Assembly: GCF_038246755.1 (NCBI RefSeq)
Contig: NZ_CP134706.1
Location: 124,001-188,000 of the forward strand
Reading direction: 5' to 3'
Length of the DNA stretch: 64,000 nt
Origin: Micromonospora sp. FIMYZ51
GTDB taxonomy: Bacteria > Actinomycetota > Actinomycetes > Mycobacteriales > Micromonosporaceae
Shown one piece after another: positions 41,701 to 49,402 of this stretch (positions are counted from its first letter, which is position 1; each line of letters starts with the position of its first letter). Below the pieces are notes generated by a model. It searched no databases. It was not told where the DNA came from and saw nothing but the letters and a program-made list of their open reading frames with translations. The translations under genes were made by a program, and so were the position numbers.

Positions 41701-43778
41701 GGCGGATCGCCGAAACCCGCTACGACGAGGGGTACGAACGCGGCGTGCACGACCACGACGCCGCCGAGATCCTGCGGGTGCTGCTGCGCCTGCACGCCGG
41801 CGCCGGCCTGCTGCGCTACCCGCCGGCCGACCGGGCCGCCGCCCAACTCTGCTGGCGGTACGGCGTCGACGAACCGACCCGCGCGGCCTGGACCGCCCGG
41901 GCCGCCTCGTTGGCGCGGGCCCGCAAGCGGTTCGGTCGCCCGGACGGCGAGGACGCCGCCGACCAGCTCTGCGGTCAACTGGCCGAGGCGATCGAAGGCT
42001 TCCTGCACGACGCCGGCCTGCCGACACCGGCCGGCGGCACCGGGCTGGCCGGCGAGTACCTCTTCGAGGAACTGTCCGCACCGCCGGTGCGGTTCATCAC
42101 CGGCGGCGGGGCGCGGACCATGCTGGACCGGTTCCGCCGGGCGCTCGGCGGCCCGCAGTCGCGGTCGTCCCGGGAATTCGACGACGACCTGCACGCCCTC
42201 GGCGCCGATCTGGCCGGCCGCCACCAGCTGGTGGCAGCGTGGCTCACCGCCTTCCTGGCCACCGATGACGGCGGCCTGTCCGGGTACGACCTGCCGGAGG
42301 CGATCGCCGTCGAGCTGTGCGGCACCGAACTGCCCCGCGAGGACAGCGCCGCCACCATCACGGAGACCGTCGGCGGGCTGCTCGGCGCGCACCCGCGCAT
42401 CGAGGGCTCCACACTCGACGTACGGCTGGACGAGACGCTGGCCCGGACCCGGGCGTTCCGCACCGAGCTGGTCCCGGCGTACCGGGACTACCAGCGGCGA
42501 CGCAACGCCCTGGTGGACGCCGAGCGGGACCGGCTGCGGCTGGAGGAGTACCGGCCGAAGGTGATGAACGCCTTCGTCCGCAACCGGCTGCTCGACGAGG
42601 TGTACCTGCCGCTCATCGGTGACAACCTGGCCCGGCAGCTCGGCGCGACCGGGGACGGCAAACGGGTCGACCAGTCCGGCCTGCTGCTGCTGATCTCACC
42701 GCCCGGCTACGGCAAGACCACCCTGATGGAGTACGTGGCCAGCCGGCTCGGCCTGGTCTTCGTCAAGGTGAACGGGCCGGCTCTGGGTTCGAAGGTCACC
42801 TCGCTGGATCCGGCCGAGGCACCCGACGCGACCGCCCGGCAGGAGGTGGAGAAGATCTCCTTCGCCCTGGAGCTCGGCAACAACGTGCTGCTCTACCTGG
42901 ACGACATCCAGCACACCAACCCCGAGCTGTTGCAGAAGTTCATCTCGCTCTGCGACGGGCAGCGCCGGATGGAGGGCGTCTGGGCGGGTCGCACCCGCAC
43001 CTACGACCTGCGCGGCAAGCGCTTCGCGGTGTGCATGGCCGGCAACCCGTACACCGAGTCGGGGCGGCGGTTCCGGATCCCGGACATGCTCGCCAACCGG
43101 GCCGACGTGTGGAACCTCGGCGACGTGCTCTCCGGCCGCGAGGAGGTCTTCGCGCTCAGCTACGTCGAGAACGCCCTCACCGCCAACCCGGTGCTGGCAC
43201 CGCTTGCCAGCCGGGACCGCGCCGACCTGGAACTGCTGGTCCGGATGGCCCGGGGCGACGACTCCGTCCGCGCCGACCAGCTGTCCCACCCGTACCCGCC
43301 GGTGGAGTTGGAGCAGATCGTCTCGGTGCTGCGCAAACTGCTCCGGGTACAGCAGGTGGTGCTGGCGAACAACCAGGCGTACATCGCCTCGGCGGCGCAG
43401 TCCGACGACGCCCGTACCGAGCCACCGTTCCAACTTCAGGGCTCGTACCGGAACATGAACAAGCTGGCCGAGCGGATCGTCCCGGTGCTCACCGACGACG
43501 AGCTGGAAGCGGTGATCGACGACCACTATCTCGGCGAGGCGCAGACCCTGGCCTCCGGCGCCGAGGCGAACCTGCTCAAGCTCGCCGAGCTACGTGGCCG
43601 GCTCACCCCCGAGCAGGCCCGCCGCTGGGCCGAGGTGAAGGACGCCTTCCAGCGCTCCAAGGCGCTCGGTGGCACCGGTGACGACCCGGTGGACCGGGCC
43701 GTCGGCGCCCTCGGCCTGCTCGCCGACCGCGTCAGCACGGTGGCCACCGCCATAGTGAAAGGAAGGGCCCCTTATTAA
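38721..43778 (+). CDS. Giant DUF3686-type AAA ATPase ('DNA repair ATPase' family)
   Basis: 1685 residues. The N-terminal 450 residues are beta-rich (IVSVGGLMLFGYNVFIGLKPETTVDDVFSLHRF opens the conserved DUF3686 block). A long helical coiled-coil region covers about 500-870. The C-terminal AAA module has Walker A PPGYGKTT near residue 1329, Walker B VLLYLDDIQH near 1391, and sensor-like AGNPYTESG. The 'DNA repair' name is an annotation habit, not evidence. The GTG start overlaps the flotillin gene, so the two are made together and probably act at the membrane. The last codons (KGRAPY) and TAA come from repeat copy 3. Confidence 0.8.
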   Translation: MSEPIAGPAAVGRTPGDAGPAPADAEVTSNGAQPGLDDGSYEVLRRRLATQAAELAQRAERLNARRLEVFGSTQLRLLSTERIRTEHNCVPRDIVSVGGLMLFGYNVFIGLKPETTVDDVFSLHRFVRESGGTGEPDGTAAFRFDEAGHDELPGLLRHPQFVRDFAELYRYYRQARLLQLRRVDGRLLAVFQTGPRTEDIRVLRWQVGVDGIPEYLDSRGERDHVFPPSHDFEWIETTREDHVLGRHPHISIDGEVFVETVGGTLTVKVENNTEVGEGIYSEPVDEPLQSLADADVHWARVGPLILMRLRPYKENQWRHLVFNTLSREVIRLDGIGVACQRLPDDHGIIFPGGYHLATGVTRTFETEVADLEFERVVRSPNGEDVLYVFHARADGRSLLLPYNAIRKEVAAPIPGHGFSLFDDGTLVVFRAVSEEPTRVHPMQIWQTPYVSDAHAATQPAGTGPLERVGNADLVRGISDALSVTRMVDGTATAEVYEALIAACARIADHYHWLGEDDLGDLATPLTGLRRTATAVLEEHEKVRTLTERASAEVDASAEQIASLARRARGEAPLTADDWVAQLGGLRRARGHLETLRELRYVDQNRIDELAGRLDEELAVAGRRAVEFLRRDEAFTGYQQEVERLAGRAAEIGTVAEAGTVGDELAARTEGLQTITDVVGGLDIADATVRTGILGRVGEVLGAVNRARAVLDRRRRELAAAEGRAGFAAEFALLGQAVTGALAAADTAERCDEQLGRLLLRVEELESRFGEFDDFLAELSTRRTDIYEAFSSRKQALLDERSRRADRLVASADRILVSVQRRTGTLGSLDEINTYFAADPMVGKLRTVVEELRTLGDSVRAEELDGRIRAARQEAGRGLRDRLDLYADGGETIRLGRHRFAVNTQPIDVAVVPHDGRMAVAVTGTDYRAPVRDEEFQQTRRFWDQLLVSESAQVYRAEHLATTILAAAEAGRDGLTLDALHAAAVDADELRELVRRIAETRYDEGYERGVHDHDAAEILRVLLRLHAGAGLLRYPPADRAAAQLCWRYGVDEPTRAAWTARAASLARARKRFGRPDGEDAADQLCGQLAEAIEGFLHDAGLPTPAGGTGLAGEYLFEELSAPPVRFITGGGARTMLDRFRRALGGPQSRSSREFDDDLHALGADLAGRHQLVAAWLTAFLATDDGGLSGYDLPEAIAVELCGTELPREDSAATITETVGGLLGAHPRIEGSTLDVRLDETLARTRAFRTELVPAYRDYQRRRNALVDAERDRLRLEEYRPKVMNAFVRNRLLDEVYLPLIGDNLARQLGATGDGKRVDQSGLLLLISPPGYGKTTLMEYVASRLGLVFVKVNGPALGSKVTSLDPAEAPDATARQEVEKISFALELGNNVLLYLDDIQHTNPELLQKFISLCDGQRRMEGVWAGRTRTYDLRGKRFAVCMAGNPYTESGRRFRIPDMLANRADVWNLGDVLSGREEVFALSYVENALTANPVLAPLASRDRADLELLVRMARGDDSVRADQLSHPYPPVELEQIVSVLRKLLRVQQVVLANNQAYIASAAQSDDARTEPPFQLQGSYRNMNKLAERIVPVLTDDELEAVIDDHYLGEAQTLASGAEANLLKLAELRGRLTPEQARRWAEVKDAFQRSKALGGTGDDPVDRAVGALGLLADRVSTVATAIVKGRAPY

Positions 43779-43810
43779 CGCCTCAGGTATAGGAGGGTCC
43801 CCCTTTTAAC
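43759..43810 (-). repeat. GGGCCC-centred two-unit repeat, copy 3 (diverged)
   Basis: The first unit, AAGGAAGGGCCCCTTATTAAC (43759-43779), codes for the final residues and stop of the ATPase. The second unit, AGGAGGGTCCCCCTTTTAAC, is degenerate. Confidence 0.85.
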
Positions 43811-43811
43811 G

Positions 43812-44117
43812 CGTGCCGCGTGCCGCGTGCCGTGCCGCGTGCCGCGTGCCGCGACCGCCGCGTGCCGTGCCGCGTGCCGCGTGCCGCGACCGCCGCGTGC
43901 CGTGCCGCGTGCCGCGTGCCGCGACCGCCGCGTGCCGTGCCGCGTGCCGCGTGCCGCGACCGCCGCGTGCCGTGCCGCGTGCCGCGTGCCGCGACCGCCG
44001 CGTGCCGTGCCGCGTGCCGCGTGCCGCGACCGCCGCGTGCCGTGCCGCGTGCCGCGTGCCGCGACCGCCGCGTGCCGTGCCGCGTGCCGCGTGCCGCGAC
44101 CGCCGCGTGCCGCGCTG
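43812..44117. repeat. 35-bp tandem array, eight copies
   Basis: The unit reads GCCGCGT-GCCGCGT-GCCGCGA-CCGCCGCGT-GCCGT. GAC marks recur every 35 nt from 43853 to 44098, with no divergence seen between the inner copies. The unit is itself built of a GCCGCGT heptamer. The period is not a multiple of three, so the open frames crossing it are artefacts. It fills most of the 448-bp gap between the ATPase and the exported hydrolase gene. Confidence 0.95.
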
Positions 44118-44226
44118 GTGGTGGGCGGGTCGAGGGTCGATTCGGTATGTCCTGAGTGGACTACATCGTGCAACAATCCCGGTGTCCGGCGACCCAGACA
44201 GCAGCCGGCGACACGGGGGACACGTC

Positions 44227-45153
44227 GTGCTGATCCGAAGGACGCTCGCGGTGTGCGTCGCCGCGCTGATGCTGCTCGCCGCCGGTGCGGTGCCGGCCCA
44301 GGCGGCCACCGTCGATGCCACGTACAACATCTGGACCTGGAATGTGGCGGGTTGGACGATGCATCGGGGCTCGACCACGAACGGCCTGATCCCGGCCTTG
44401 TCCAACTCGATCCGCAACCGCAGCGCGCACTTTGCCGCACTCAACGAGCTGTGCTGGAGCCAGTACAAGGCGGTGCAGGCCAACCTGCGCAACTCCGGCT
44501 GGCCGCAGGACGTGGAGAACTTCTCCCGGTTCGAGCCGCACAACGACACCGCCTGCGGCGGCGAACCGTTCGGGCTGGCCATCTTCAGCAAGGCGCCACT
44601 CGGCTCGGCCAACCGGTACGCCCTGGCCGCCGACGGCAGCCGGGAGACCCGCAAGCTCCTCTGCGCGCCGCTGGAGGCCCGGCCCAGGATGCGCTTCTGC
44701 ACGACCCACATCACCCCCTCCAACGAGGTGATCAACGGCCAGAAGGTCAACGAGCGGCAGTTGGGCGAGGTGTTGAGCCGGCTGGAGACGTTCCACGGCA
44801 ACGGTGAGACGGTTGTCATCGCTGGGGATTTCAACGCCCAGCCCAACTACGGCCGGCTGGACGGGTGGTACGCGGCCAGCCTGAACCATCCGAACAACAC
44901 CAACAACCGGGGTGCCTACCGGGAACTGGACGACACCGAGTCGACCTGCTACGGCTACGGCGAGAAGACTCAGGAGGCCGGCGACCTCGGGCCGTGCGGC
45001 CAGGTCAAGAAGGTCGACCTGATCTTCGTCCGGCAGAACAAGATCGTCGGTAGCTACCAGGGCGACTCCCTGGCCATCGCCACCAGCTGCGGCGGCCCCT
45101 GCTCGGACCACCGGATCCTGATCGGAACGGTCACCGTGTCGGTCACGGTCTGA
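44227..45153 (+). CDS. Secreted endonuclease/exonuclease/phosphatase-family hydrolase
   Basis: 308 residues. A Sec signal peptide (MLIRRTLAVCVAALMLLAAG, cleavage after AQA) is followed by an EEP fold: TWNVAGW, ALNELCW (metal-binding Glu), VIAGDFNAQP (catalytic Asp-Asn), KVDLIFV and the final CSDHRIL His. Substrates could be nucleic acid, a sphingolipid or a phosphoester. Paired cysteines (STCYGYG, GPCGQ, CGGPCSDH) suggest disulphides. The GTG at 44227 has GGGGGA 7 nt upstream. Confidence 0.85.
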   Translation: MLIRRTLAVCVAALMLLAAGAVPAQAATVDATYNIWTWNVAGWTMHRGSTTNGLIPALSNSIRNRSAHFAALNELCWSQYKAVQANLRNSGWPQDVENFSRFEPHNDTACGGEPFGLAIFSKAPLGSANRYALAADGSRETRKLLCAPLEARPRMRFCTTHITPSNEVINGQKVNERQLGEVLSRLETFHGNGETVVIAGDFNAQPNYGRLDGWYAASLNHPNNTNNRGAYRELDDTESTCYGYGEKTQEAGDLGPCGQVKKVDLIFVRQNKIVGSYQGDSLAIATSCGGPCSDHRILIGTVTVSVTV

Positions 45154-45183
45154 CCCGCCCGCGTCTGCGCCGCTCAGCCGCGG

Positions 45184-46746
45184 TCAGCCGTAGTAGCGGC
45201 GTAGCTCTCGAGTAAGTACCTTGCCGGTGGCGTTGCGCGGCAGATACTTGACGAAGACGACGTCGCGGGGCACCGAGAAGCGGGCGAGGTAGTGCCGGAC
45301 GTACTCGCGGACCGCGTCGGCGTCGAGGGTCTCGCCGGGGCGCAGCCCGAGGAAGGCGGCGAGCCGCTGGCCGTACTCCGGGTCAGGTACGCCGATGACG
45401 GCGGCCTCGCGTACCTGGGGGAGTTGGGCGAGCAGCTGCTCGACCTCGGAGGGGAAGACGTTCTCCCCGCCGGAGACGATCATGTCGTCGGCCCGACCGT
45501 CCACGAAGAGCAGCCCGTCGGCGTTGACCCGGCCCAGGTCGCCGGTGTTCAGCAGGCCGTCGTGGCGTTCCCGATCGGAGCCCGAGGTGTAGCCCTCGAA
45601 GAGCATTTCGTTGCCGACGAAGATCCGGCCCACCCGGCCGCTGGCCACCGGCTCGCCGGCATCGTCCAGAATCGCCAGCCGGGTGCCGTGCGGTGGCCGC
45701 CCGGCGGTGGTGGGTGCGGTACGCAGATCGGCGGGGGTGGCGATGGAGGCCCAGGATGCCTCGGTCGAGCCGTACAGGTTGTAGAGCACGTCACCGTAGC
45801 TGTCCATGAACGCCGACGGGAGGCCGCCGGGCAGCGCGGACCCGCTCACCGCCACCACCTTCAGCGGCGGGCGGGGCTCCGGCGCGGGCACCTCCATCAG
45901 CCGTTGCAGCATCACCGGCACCGCGAACAGCGCCTGGCAGCGGTGCCGTACCAGGGCGTCCAGGGTGGCAGCCGGATCGAAGCGCCGGTGCAGCACGATG
46001 GTGGCGCGCAGTGCGAAGCAGACCTGAAGGGCGGCGTACCCCCAGGTGTGGAAGACCGGCGCGGCGATCATGACCCGGTCCCGGGCGTGCAGCGGGATCC
46101 GGTCGATGATGGACACCAGCGGACCGAAGCCGCTCGGGGTGGGCCGGCGGGCGCCCTTCGGTGCCCCGGTGGTGCCGGAGGTGAGCACGATGATCCGGCC
46201 GTCCCGCTCGGGCGGATCCAGCTCACCGGGCAGCGCGGTACGGATCAACTCATGCCGGGCCCGCTCGTTGAGGCGGTGCAGCTCGGCCGGCAGCCCGAGG
46301 GCCCGTTCGGCGAACTCGTCGTCGTGCACCAGCACCCGCAGCTGCTGTTCCTCGGCCACGGTCGCCAGCTGCGCCGGGGAGAGACCGGTGTTGACAAGTA
46401 CGGCATCCGCGCCGAGCAGGGTGGCGGCGACGACGGTCTCGATGAGGCCGGAATGGTTGCGACCCAGTACGCCGATCCGGTCGCCGGTCTGGACGCCCAG
46501 GCCGGCACGCAGGGCACGGGCGAGCCGTACGGAGCGGTCCAGCAGTTCGGCGTACGTCAGCTCGGCGTCCTGCTCATCGATGAGGGCGACCCGGTCGGGG
46601 TCCCGGGCGGCTGCCTGCCGAAGCTCACCGGCGAGACTCCACCCCCACTTCCGTAGCGCGCTGAGCTGGGACGCGACGCGGATCGGGCGGCCCGGGGTGA
46701 GCAGGCCACGGCGGGTCAGCGTGGCGACGATGAACGGCAGGTCCAT
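45184..46746 (-). CDS. Acyl-CoA synthetase / AMP-dependent ligase
   Basis: 520 residues, ANL superfamily. The ATP phosphate loop is VLTSGTTGAPKGARRP, the aromatic/adenine motif is NLYGSTEAS, the hinge region is LNTGDLGRVNADGLLFVDGR, and the C-terminal catalytic Lys is in RNATGKVLTREL. It activates a carboxylic acid (probably fatty acid) to acyl-CoA via acyl-AMP. The ATG at 46746 has GGAGG 10 nt upstream. It is third in the SCP2 / acyl-CoA dehydrogenase / ligase set, 105 bp after the dehydrogenase, with a hairpin at 46821-46848 between them. Confidence 0.88.
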   Translation of the reverse strand: MDLPFIVATLTRRGLLTPGRPIRVASQLSALRKWGWSLAGELRQAAARDPDRVALIDEQDAELTYAELLDRSVRLARALRAGLGVQTGDRIGVLGRNHSGLIETVVAATLLGADAVLVNTGLSPAQLATVAEEQQLRVLVHDDEFAERALGLPAELHRLNERARHELIRTALPGELDPPERDGRIIVLTSGTTGAPKGARRPTPSGFGPLVSIIDRIPLHARDRVMIAAPVFHTWGYAALQVCFALRATIVLHRRFDPAATLDALVRHRCQALFAVPVMLQRLMEVPAPEPRPPLKVVAVSGSALPGGLPSAFMDSYGDVLYNLYGSTEASWASIATPADLRTAPTTAGRPPHGTRLAILDDAGEPVASGRVGRIFVGNEMLFEGYTSGSDRERHDGLLNTGDLGRVNADGLLFVDGRADDMIVSGGENVFPSEVEQLLAQLPQVREAAVIGVPDPEYGQRLAAFLGLRPGETLDADAVREYVRHYLARFSVPRDVVFVKYLPRNATGKVLTRELRRYYG

Positions 46747-46820
46747 ACCCGCGTACCTCCTTCGCCGGTGTGGGCGGGCGGGCGGTAACACCGGCGACTG
46801 CCTGTCACCCGGCGAGCGCA

Positions 46821-46848
46821 TCGGGCGGTCACCGGGGCGACCGCCCGA
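46821..46848 (-). terminator. Hairpin between acyl-CoA dehydrogenase and ligase genes
   Basis: The 10-bp stem TCGGGCGGTC / GACCGCCCGA lies just after the dehydrogenase stop. No T-tract; probably partial termination or mRNA stabilisation within the operon. Confidence 0.45.
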
Positions 46849-46851
46849 CGA

Positions 46852-48066
46852 TCAGCGAATCTGCATACCCGAGATCGAGCGCGAGATCACCAGGCGCTGG
46901 ATCTCCGAGGTGCCTTCGAAGATGGTGTAGATCTTGGCGTCCCGGTACCACCGCTCGACCGGGTGGTCACGCAGGAAACCCGCTCCGCCGAGCAGTTGGA
47001 CCGCCTTCTCGGTGACCGAGACGGCGACCTCGCCGGCCTTGAGTTTGGACATCGAACCCTCGCCCGCGGTGAACGGCCGGTTGTTGCGGCCCATCCAGGA
47101 GGCCCGCCAAACCAGCAGCCGGGCGGCGTCGATCTCCATCTTCATGTCGGCAAGCGCGAAGGCGACCGCCTGGTTGGTGATGATCGGCCGACCGAACTGG
47201 ACGCGCTCCTTGGCGTAGTCCAGGGCGTACTCGTAGGCGGCCCGGGCCACGCCGAGCGCCTGCGCGCCGACGGTGGGCCGGGACAGCTCGAAGGTGCGCA
47301 TCGCGGCCTGCCCGGTGGCGCGCTGCCCGGACCGGACGCGGGCCAGCCGCTCGTCCAGCGCCTCCTTGCCGCCGAGCAGGCACCGCCCCGGCACCCGTAC
47401 GTCGTCGAGGAAGACGTCCGCCGTGTGCGAGGCGCGTAGGCCCAGCTTGCGCAGCTTGCGGGTGGCGCTCAGCCCGGCCGTGCCCGGCGGTACGACGAAT
47501 GCGGCCTGTCCCCGCGATCCCAGTTCCGGCTCGACCGAGGCGGTCACCACGTGCACCCCGGCGATCCCGCCGTTGGTGGCATACGCCTTCTGCCCGCGCA
47601 GCACCCACTCGTCGGTCGCCTCGTCGTAGCTGGCCCGGGTGCGCATCGCGGCGACGTCCGAGCCGGCCTCCGGCTCCGAGGAGCAGAACGCGGCCACGGC
47701 CGGTGAGTCGGCGTCGCCGAAGCACTGCGGCACCCACTCGGCGAGCTGGTCGGGGGTGCCGGTGCCGAAGATCGCGGCGACCGCGAGGGAGGTGCCGAAG
47801 ACGCTCAGGCCGATGCCGGCGTCACCCCAGAACAGCTCCTCGCTGGCGATCGGCAGCGACAGCCCGGTCGGGTCGGCCCAGCAGGTGGCGAGGAACTCGA
47901 AGCCGTAGAGGCCGACCTTTGCCGCCTCCTGGATGATCGGCCACGGGGTCTCCTCCCGCGCGTCCCATTCGGCGGCGGCCGGGCGCACGACCTCGGCGGC
48001 GAAGCCGTGCACCCAGTCGCGTAGATCCCGCTGTTCCTCGTTCAGGTCGAGCGAGAACTCGGCCAT
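46852..48066 (-). CDS. Acyl-CoA dehydrogenase
   Basis: 404 residues. The FAD-dependent beta-oxidation fold includes FCSSEPEAGSDVAAM, GIAGVHVVTASV and the ERVQFGRPI helix. The catalytic Glu region IYTIFEGTSEIQRLVISR lies near the C terminus. It oxidises acyl-CoA to 2-enoyl-CoA. The start ATG at 48066 lies one nucleotide beyond the SCP2 stop, so the two are coupled. Probably controlled by the divergent TetR repressor. Confidence 0.93.
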   Translation of the reverse strand: MAEFSLDLNEEQRDLRDWVHGFAAEVVRPAAAEWDAREETPWPIIQEAAKVGLYGFEFLATCWADPTGLSLPIASEELFWGDAGIGLSVFGTSLAVAAIFGTGTPDQLAEWVPQCFGDADSPAVAAFCSSEPEAGSDVAAMRTRASYDEATDEWVLRGQKAYATNGGIAGVHVVTASVEPELGSRGQAAFVVPPGTAGLSATRKLRKLGLRASHTADVFLDDVRVPGRCLLGGKEALDERLARVRSGQRATGQAAMRTFELSRPTVGAQALGVARAAYEYALDYAKERVQFGRPIITNQAVAFALADMKMEIDAARLLVWRASWMGRNNRPFTAGEGSMSKLKAGEVAVSVTEKAVQLLGGAGFLRDHPVERWYRDAKIYTIFEGTSEIQRLVISRSISGMQIR

Positions 48067-48067
48067 C

Positions 48068-48520
48068 TCAGGCCTTGGGGATGTCGAAGAGGTTGGCGAT
48101 GTTGGCGGCCAGGCCCAGGTCACCCTTTGCCTTCAGCTTGCCGGTCATGAACATCATGACCGGGTTGGCGCCACCGGAGACGATCTTCAGGAAGTCGACC
48201 GGGCCCAGCGTCAGGCTCAGCCGCGGGTCGTGCTGCGGGGTCTCGTTGACCGTGCAGGTGCCGTCGGCGACGACCACCTCGTAGGTGTCGGTGCCGCCAT
48301 CGGGAGCGCCGGTGATGTTCCAGTGGATGACCGCGTTGGTCGAGCCGGCCCGGTCGGCGCGGAACAGCTGCGGCATCCGGCCGAAGACCTCGCCGAGAAT
48401 CTTGCCGCGCAGGTCGCCCGACATCACCTCGGCCAGCTTGCTATCCGGGGTGTTCTTGACGAGCTGGGCGAACTCCTTCGGGCCGACGTTCGCAAAGTTG
48501 GCCGGGTCGAAGTCAGTCAT
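48068..48520 (-). CDS. SCP2 sterol/lipid-binding domain protein
   Basis: 150 residues. The SCP2 fold is recognised from VIHWNITGAPDGGTDTYEVVVADGTCTV (in two stretches), LTLGPVDFLKIVSGGANPVMMFMTGKLKAKGD and the final LANIANLF-like helix. SCP2 domains hold acyl-CoA or sterols and could feed the dehydrogenase encoded next. The ATG at 48520 has AGGTG 7 nt upstream. First gene of the lipid operon, divergent from the TetR gene. Confidence 0.88.
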   Translation of the reverse strand: MTDFDPANFANVGPKEFAQLVKNTPDSKLAEVMSGDLRGKILGEVFGRMPQLFRADRAGSTNAVIHWNITGAPDGGTDTYEVVVADGTCTVNETPQHDPRLSLTLGPVDFLKIVSGGANPVMMFMTGKLKAKGDLGLAANIANLFDIPKA

Positions 48521-48558
48521 GTGGGATGCACCTCTCGGACAGTGGCTACTCATGCGTA

Positions 48559-48575
48559 ACCTTACGTACCAGTAG
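48559..48575. promoter_or_regulatory. Putative TetR operator, site A
   Basis: Read on the minus strand: CTACTGGTACGTAAGGT. It lies between the SCP2 and TetR starts and overlaps the likely -10 region (TATGCT at 48577-48582) of the TetR gene. It is 15/17 identical to site B at 56815. With flanking bases it forms an imperfect palindrome ACCTAC...GTAAGGT. Confidence 0.7.
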
Positions 48576-48588
48576 GTATGCTCGCAAG

Positions 48589-49227
48589 GTGGCCAGCACG
48601 CCCGCCTTCAAACGCCTCCCCCGGGCCGTACGCGAACAGCAGATGCTCGACGCCGCCGTCCGAATCTTCTCCCGGCACGGCTACCACGGTGCCAGCATGG
48701 ACGAGATCGCCGAGCGAGCCGGCATCTCCAAGCCCATGGTCTACGCGTACCTGGGCACCAAGGAAGAACTCTTCGTCGCCTGCCTGCACCGCGAAGGCAC
48801 CCGGATGATGGAGGCCATCGCCGGGGCAGCCGCCCCCGACCTGCCCGCCGACGAACGACTCTGGCGCGGCCTGCGGGCGTTCTTCGGCTTCGTCGGCGCG
48901 CACCGGGACGGCTGGGCGGTGCTGTACCGGCAGGCCCGGGCCGAGCGCGCGTTCGCCGACGAGCTGACGGTGATGCGGGCGAGCATCGTCGAGGTGGTCG
49001 CCGGAATGCTCGACCACGCGCTGCGCGCCGAGGGCCGCGAGGTGGCCGAGACCGAACTGGAAGTGATCGCGTACGCCCTGGTCGGTGCGACCGAATCGCT
49101 TGCCGACTGGCTGGCCGACCACCCGGAGGCCGACCCGGAAAAGACCGCCACCCGGATGATGAACGTGGCCTGGCTCGGCGCGGCCCAACTCCTGCACGGC
49201 ACCACCTGGAACCCACCTGCGGTGTAA
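48589..49227 (+). CDS. TetR-family transcriptional regulator (fatty-acid type)
   Basis: 212 residues. The N-terminal helix-turn-helix reads MLDAAVRIFSRHGYHGASMDEIAERAGISKPMVYAYLGTKEEL (in parts); the C-terminal ligand domain is helical with a WAVLYRQARAERAF stretch. The GTG at 48589 has no strong ribosome site but TATGCT 6 nt upstream, suggesting a leaderless mRNA. By position it should repress itself and the SCP2 operon, probably sensing acyl-CoA. Its TAA stop overlaps the first bases of repeat copy 4. Confidence 0.88.
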   Translation: MASTPAFKRLPRAVREQQMLDAAVRIFSRHGYHGASMDEIAERAGISKPMVYAYLGTKEELFVACLHREGTRMMEAIAGAAAPDLPADERLWRGLRAFFGFVGAHRDGWAVLYRQARAERAFADELTVMRASIVEVVAGMLDHALRAEGREVAETELEVIAYALVGATESLADWLADHPEADPEKTATRMMNVAWLGAAQLLHGTTWNPPAV

Positions 49228-49277
49228 GGAAGGGCCCCTTTTTAACGCCTGGTGTAGAGGAAGGGCCCCCTTTTAAC
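49226..49277 (-). repeat. GGGCCC-centred two-unit repeat, copy 4
   Basis: Units AAGGAAGGGCCCCTTTTTAAC (49226-49246) and AGGAAGGGCCCCCTTTTAAC (49258-49277), 11 nt apart, abutting the TetR gene stop. Variants in the TTATTAAC end distinguish this copy. Confidence 0.9.
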
Positions 49278-49278
49278 A

Positions 49279-49390
49279 AAGTGCGCCGCGCAACGCCGAC
49301 GAGTGCGCCGAGCAACACGCGCCGAGCAACACCGACGAGTGCGCCGAGCAACGCTGACGAGTGCGCCGCGCAACACTTACGAGTGCGCCG
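49279..49390. repeat. 22-bp tandem repeat array
   Basis: About five units of GAGTGCGCCGAGCAACACYGAC type. GAGTGCGCC or GTGCGCC marks fall at about 49280, 49301, 49337, 49359 and 49381, with one 14-nt partial copy inserted. It lies between the TetR and DedA gene ends, directly after repeat copy 4. Confidence 0.8.
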
Positions 49391-49402
49391 ACGACGGCCG
49401 CG

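Noticed and set aside
43812..44117. CRISPR array
   Set aside because: The repeats are directly contiguous with no unique spacers, and there are no cas genes.
43813..44226. Coding extension of the EEP hydrolase into the 35-bp array (MPRAACRAACRVPRP repeats)
   Set aside because: The array is non-coding tandem DNA, and a good signal peptide with ribosome site starts at 44227.
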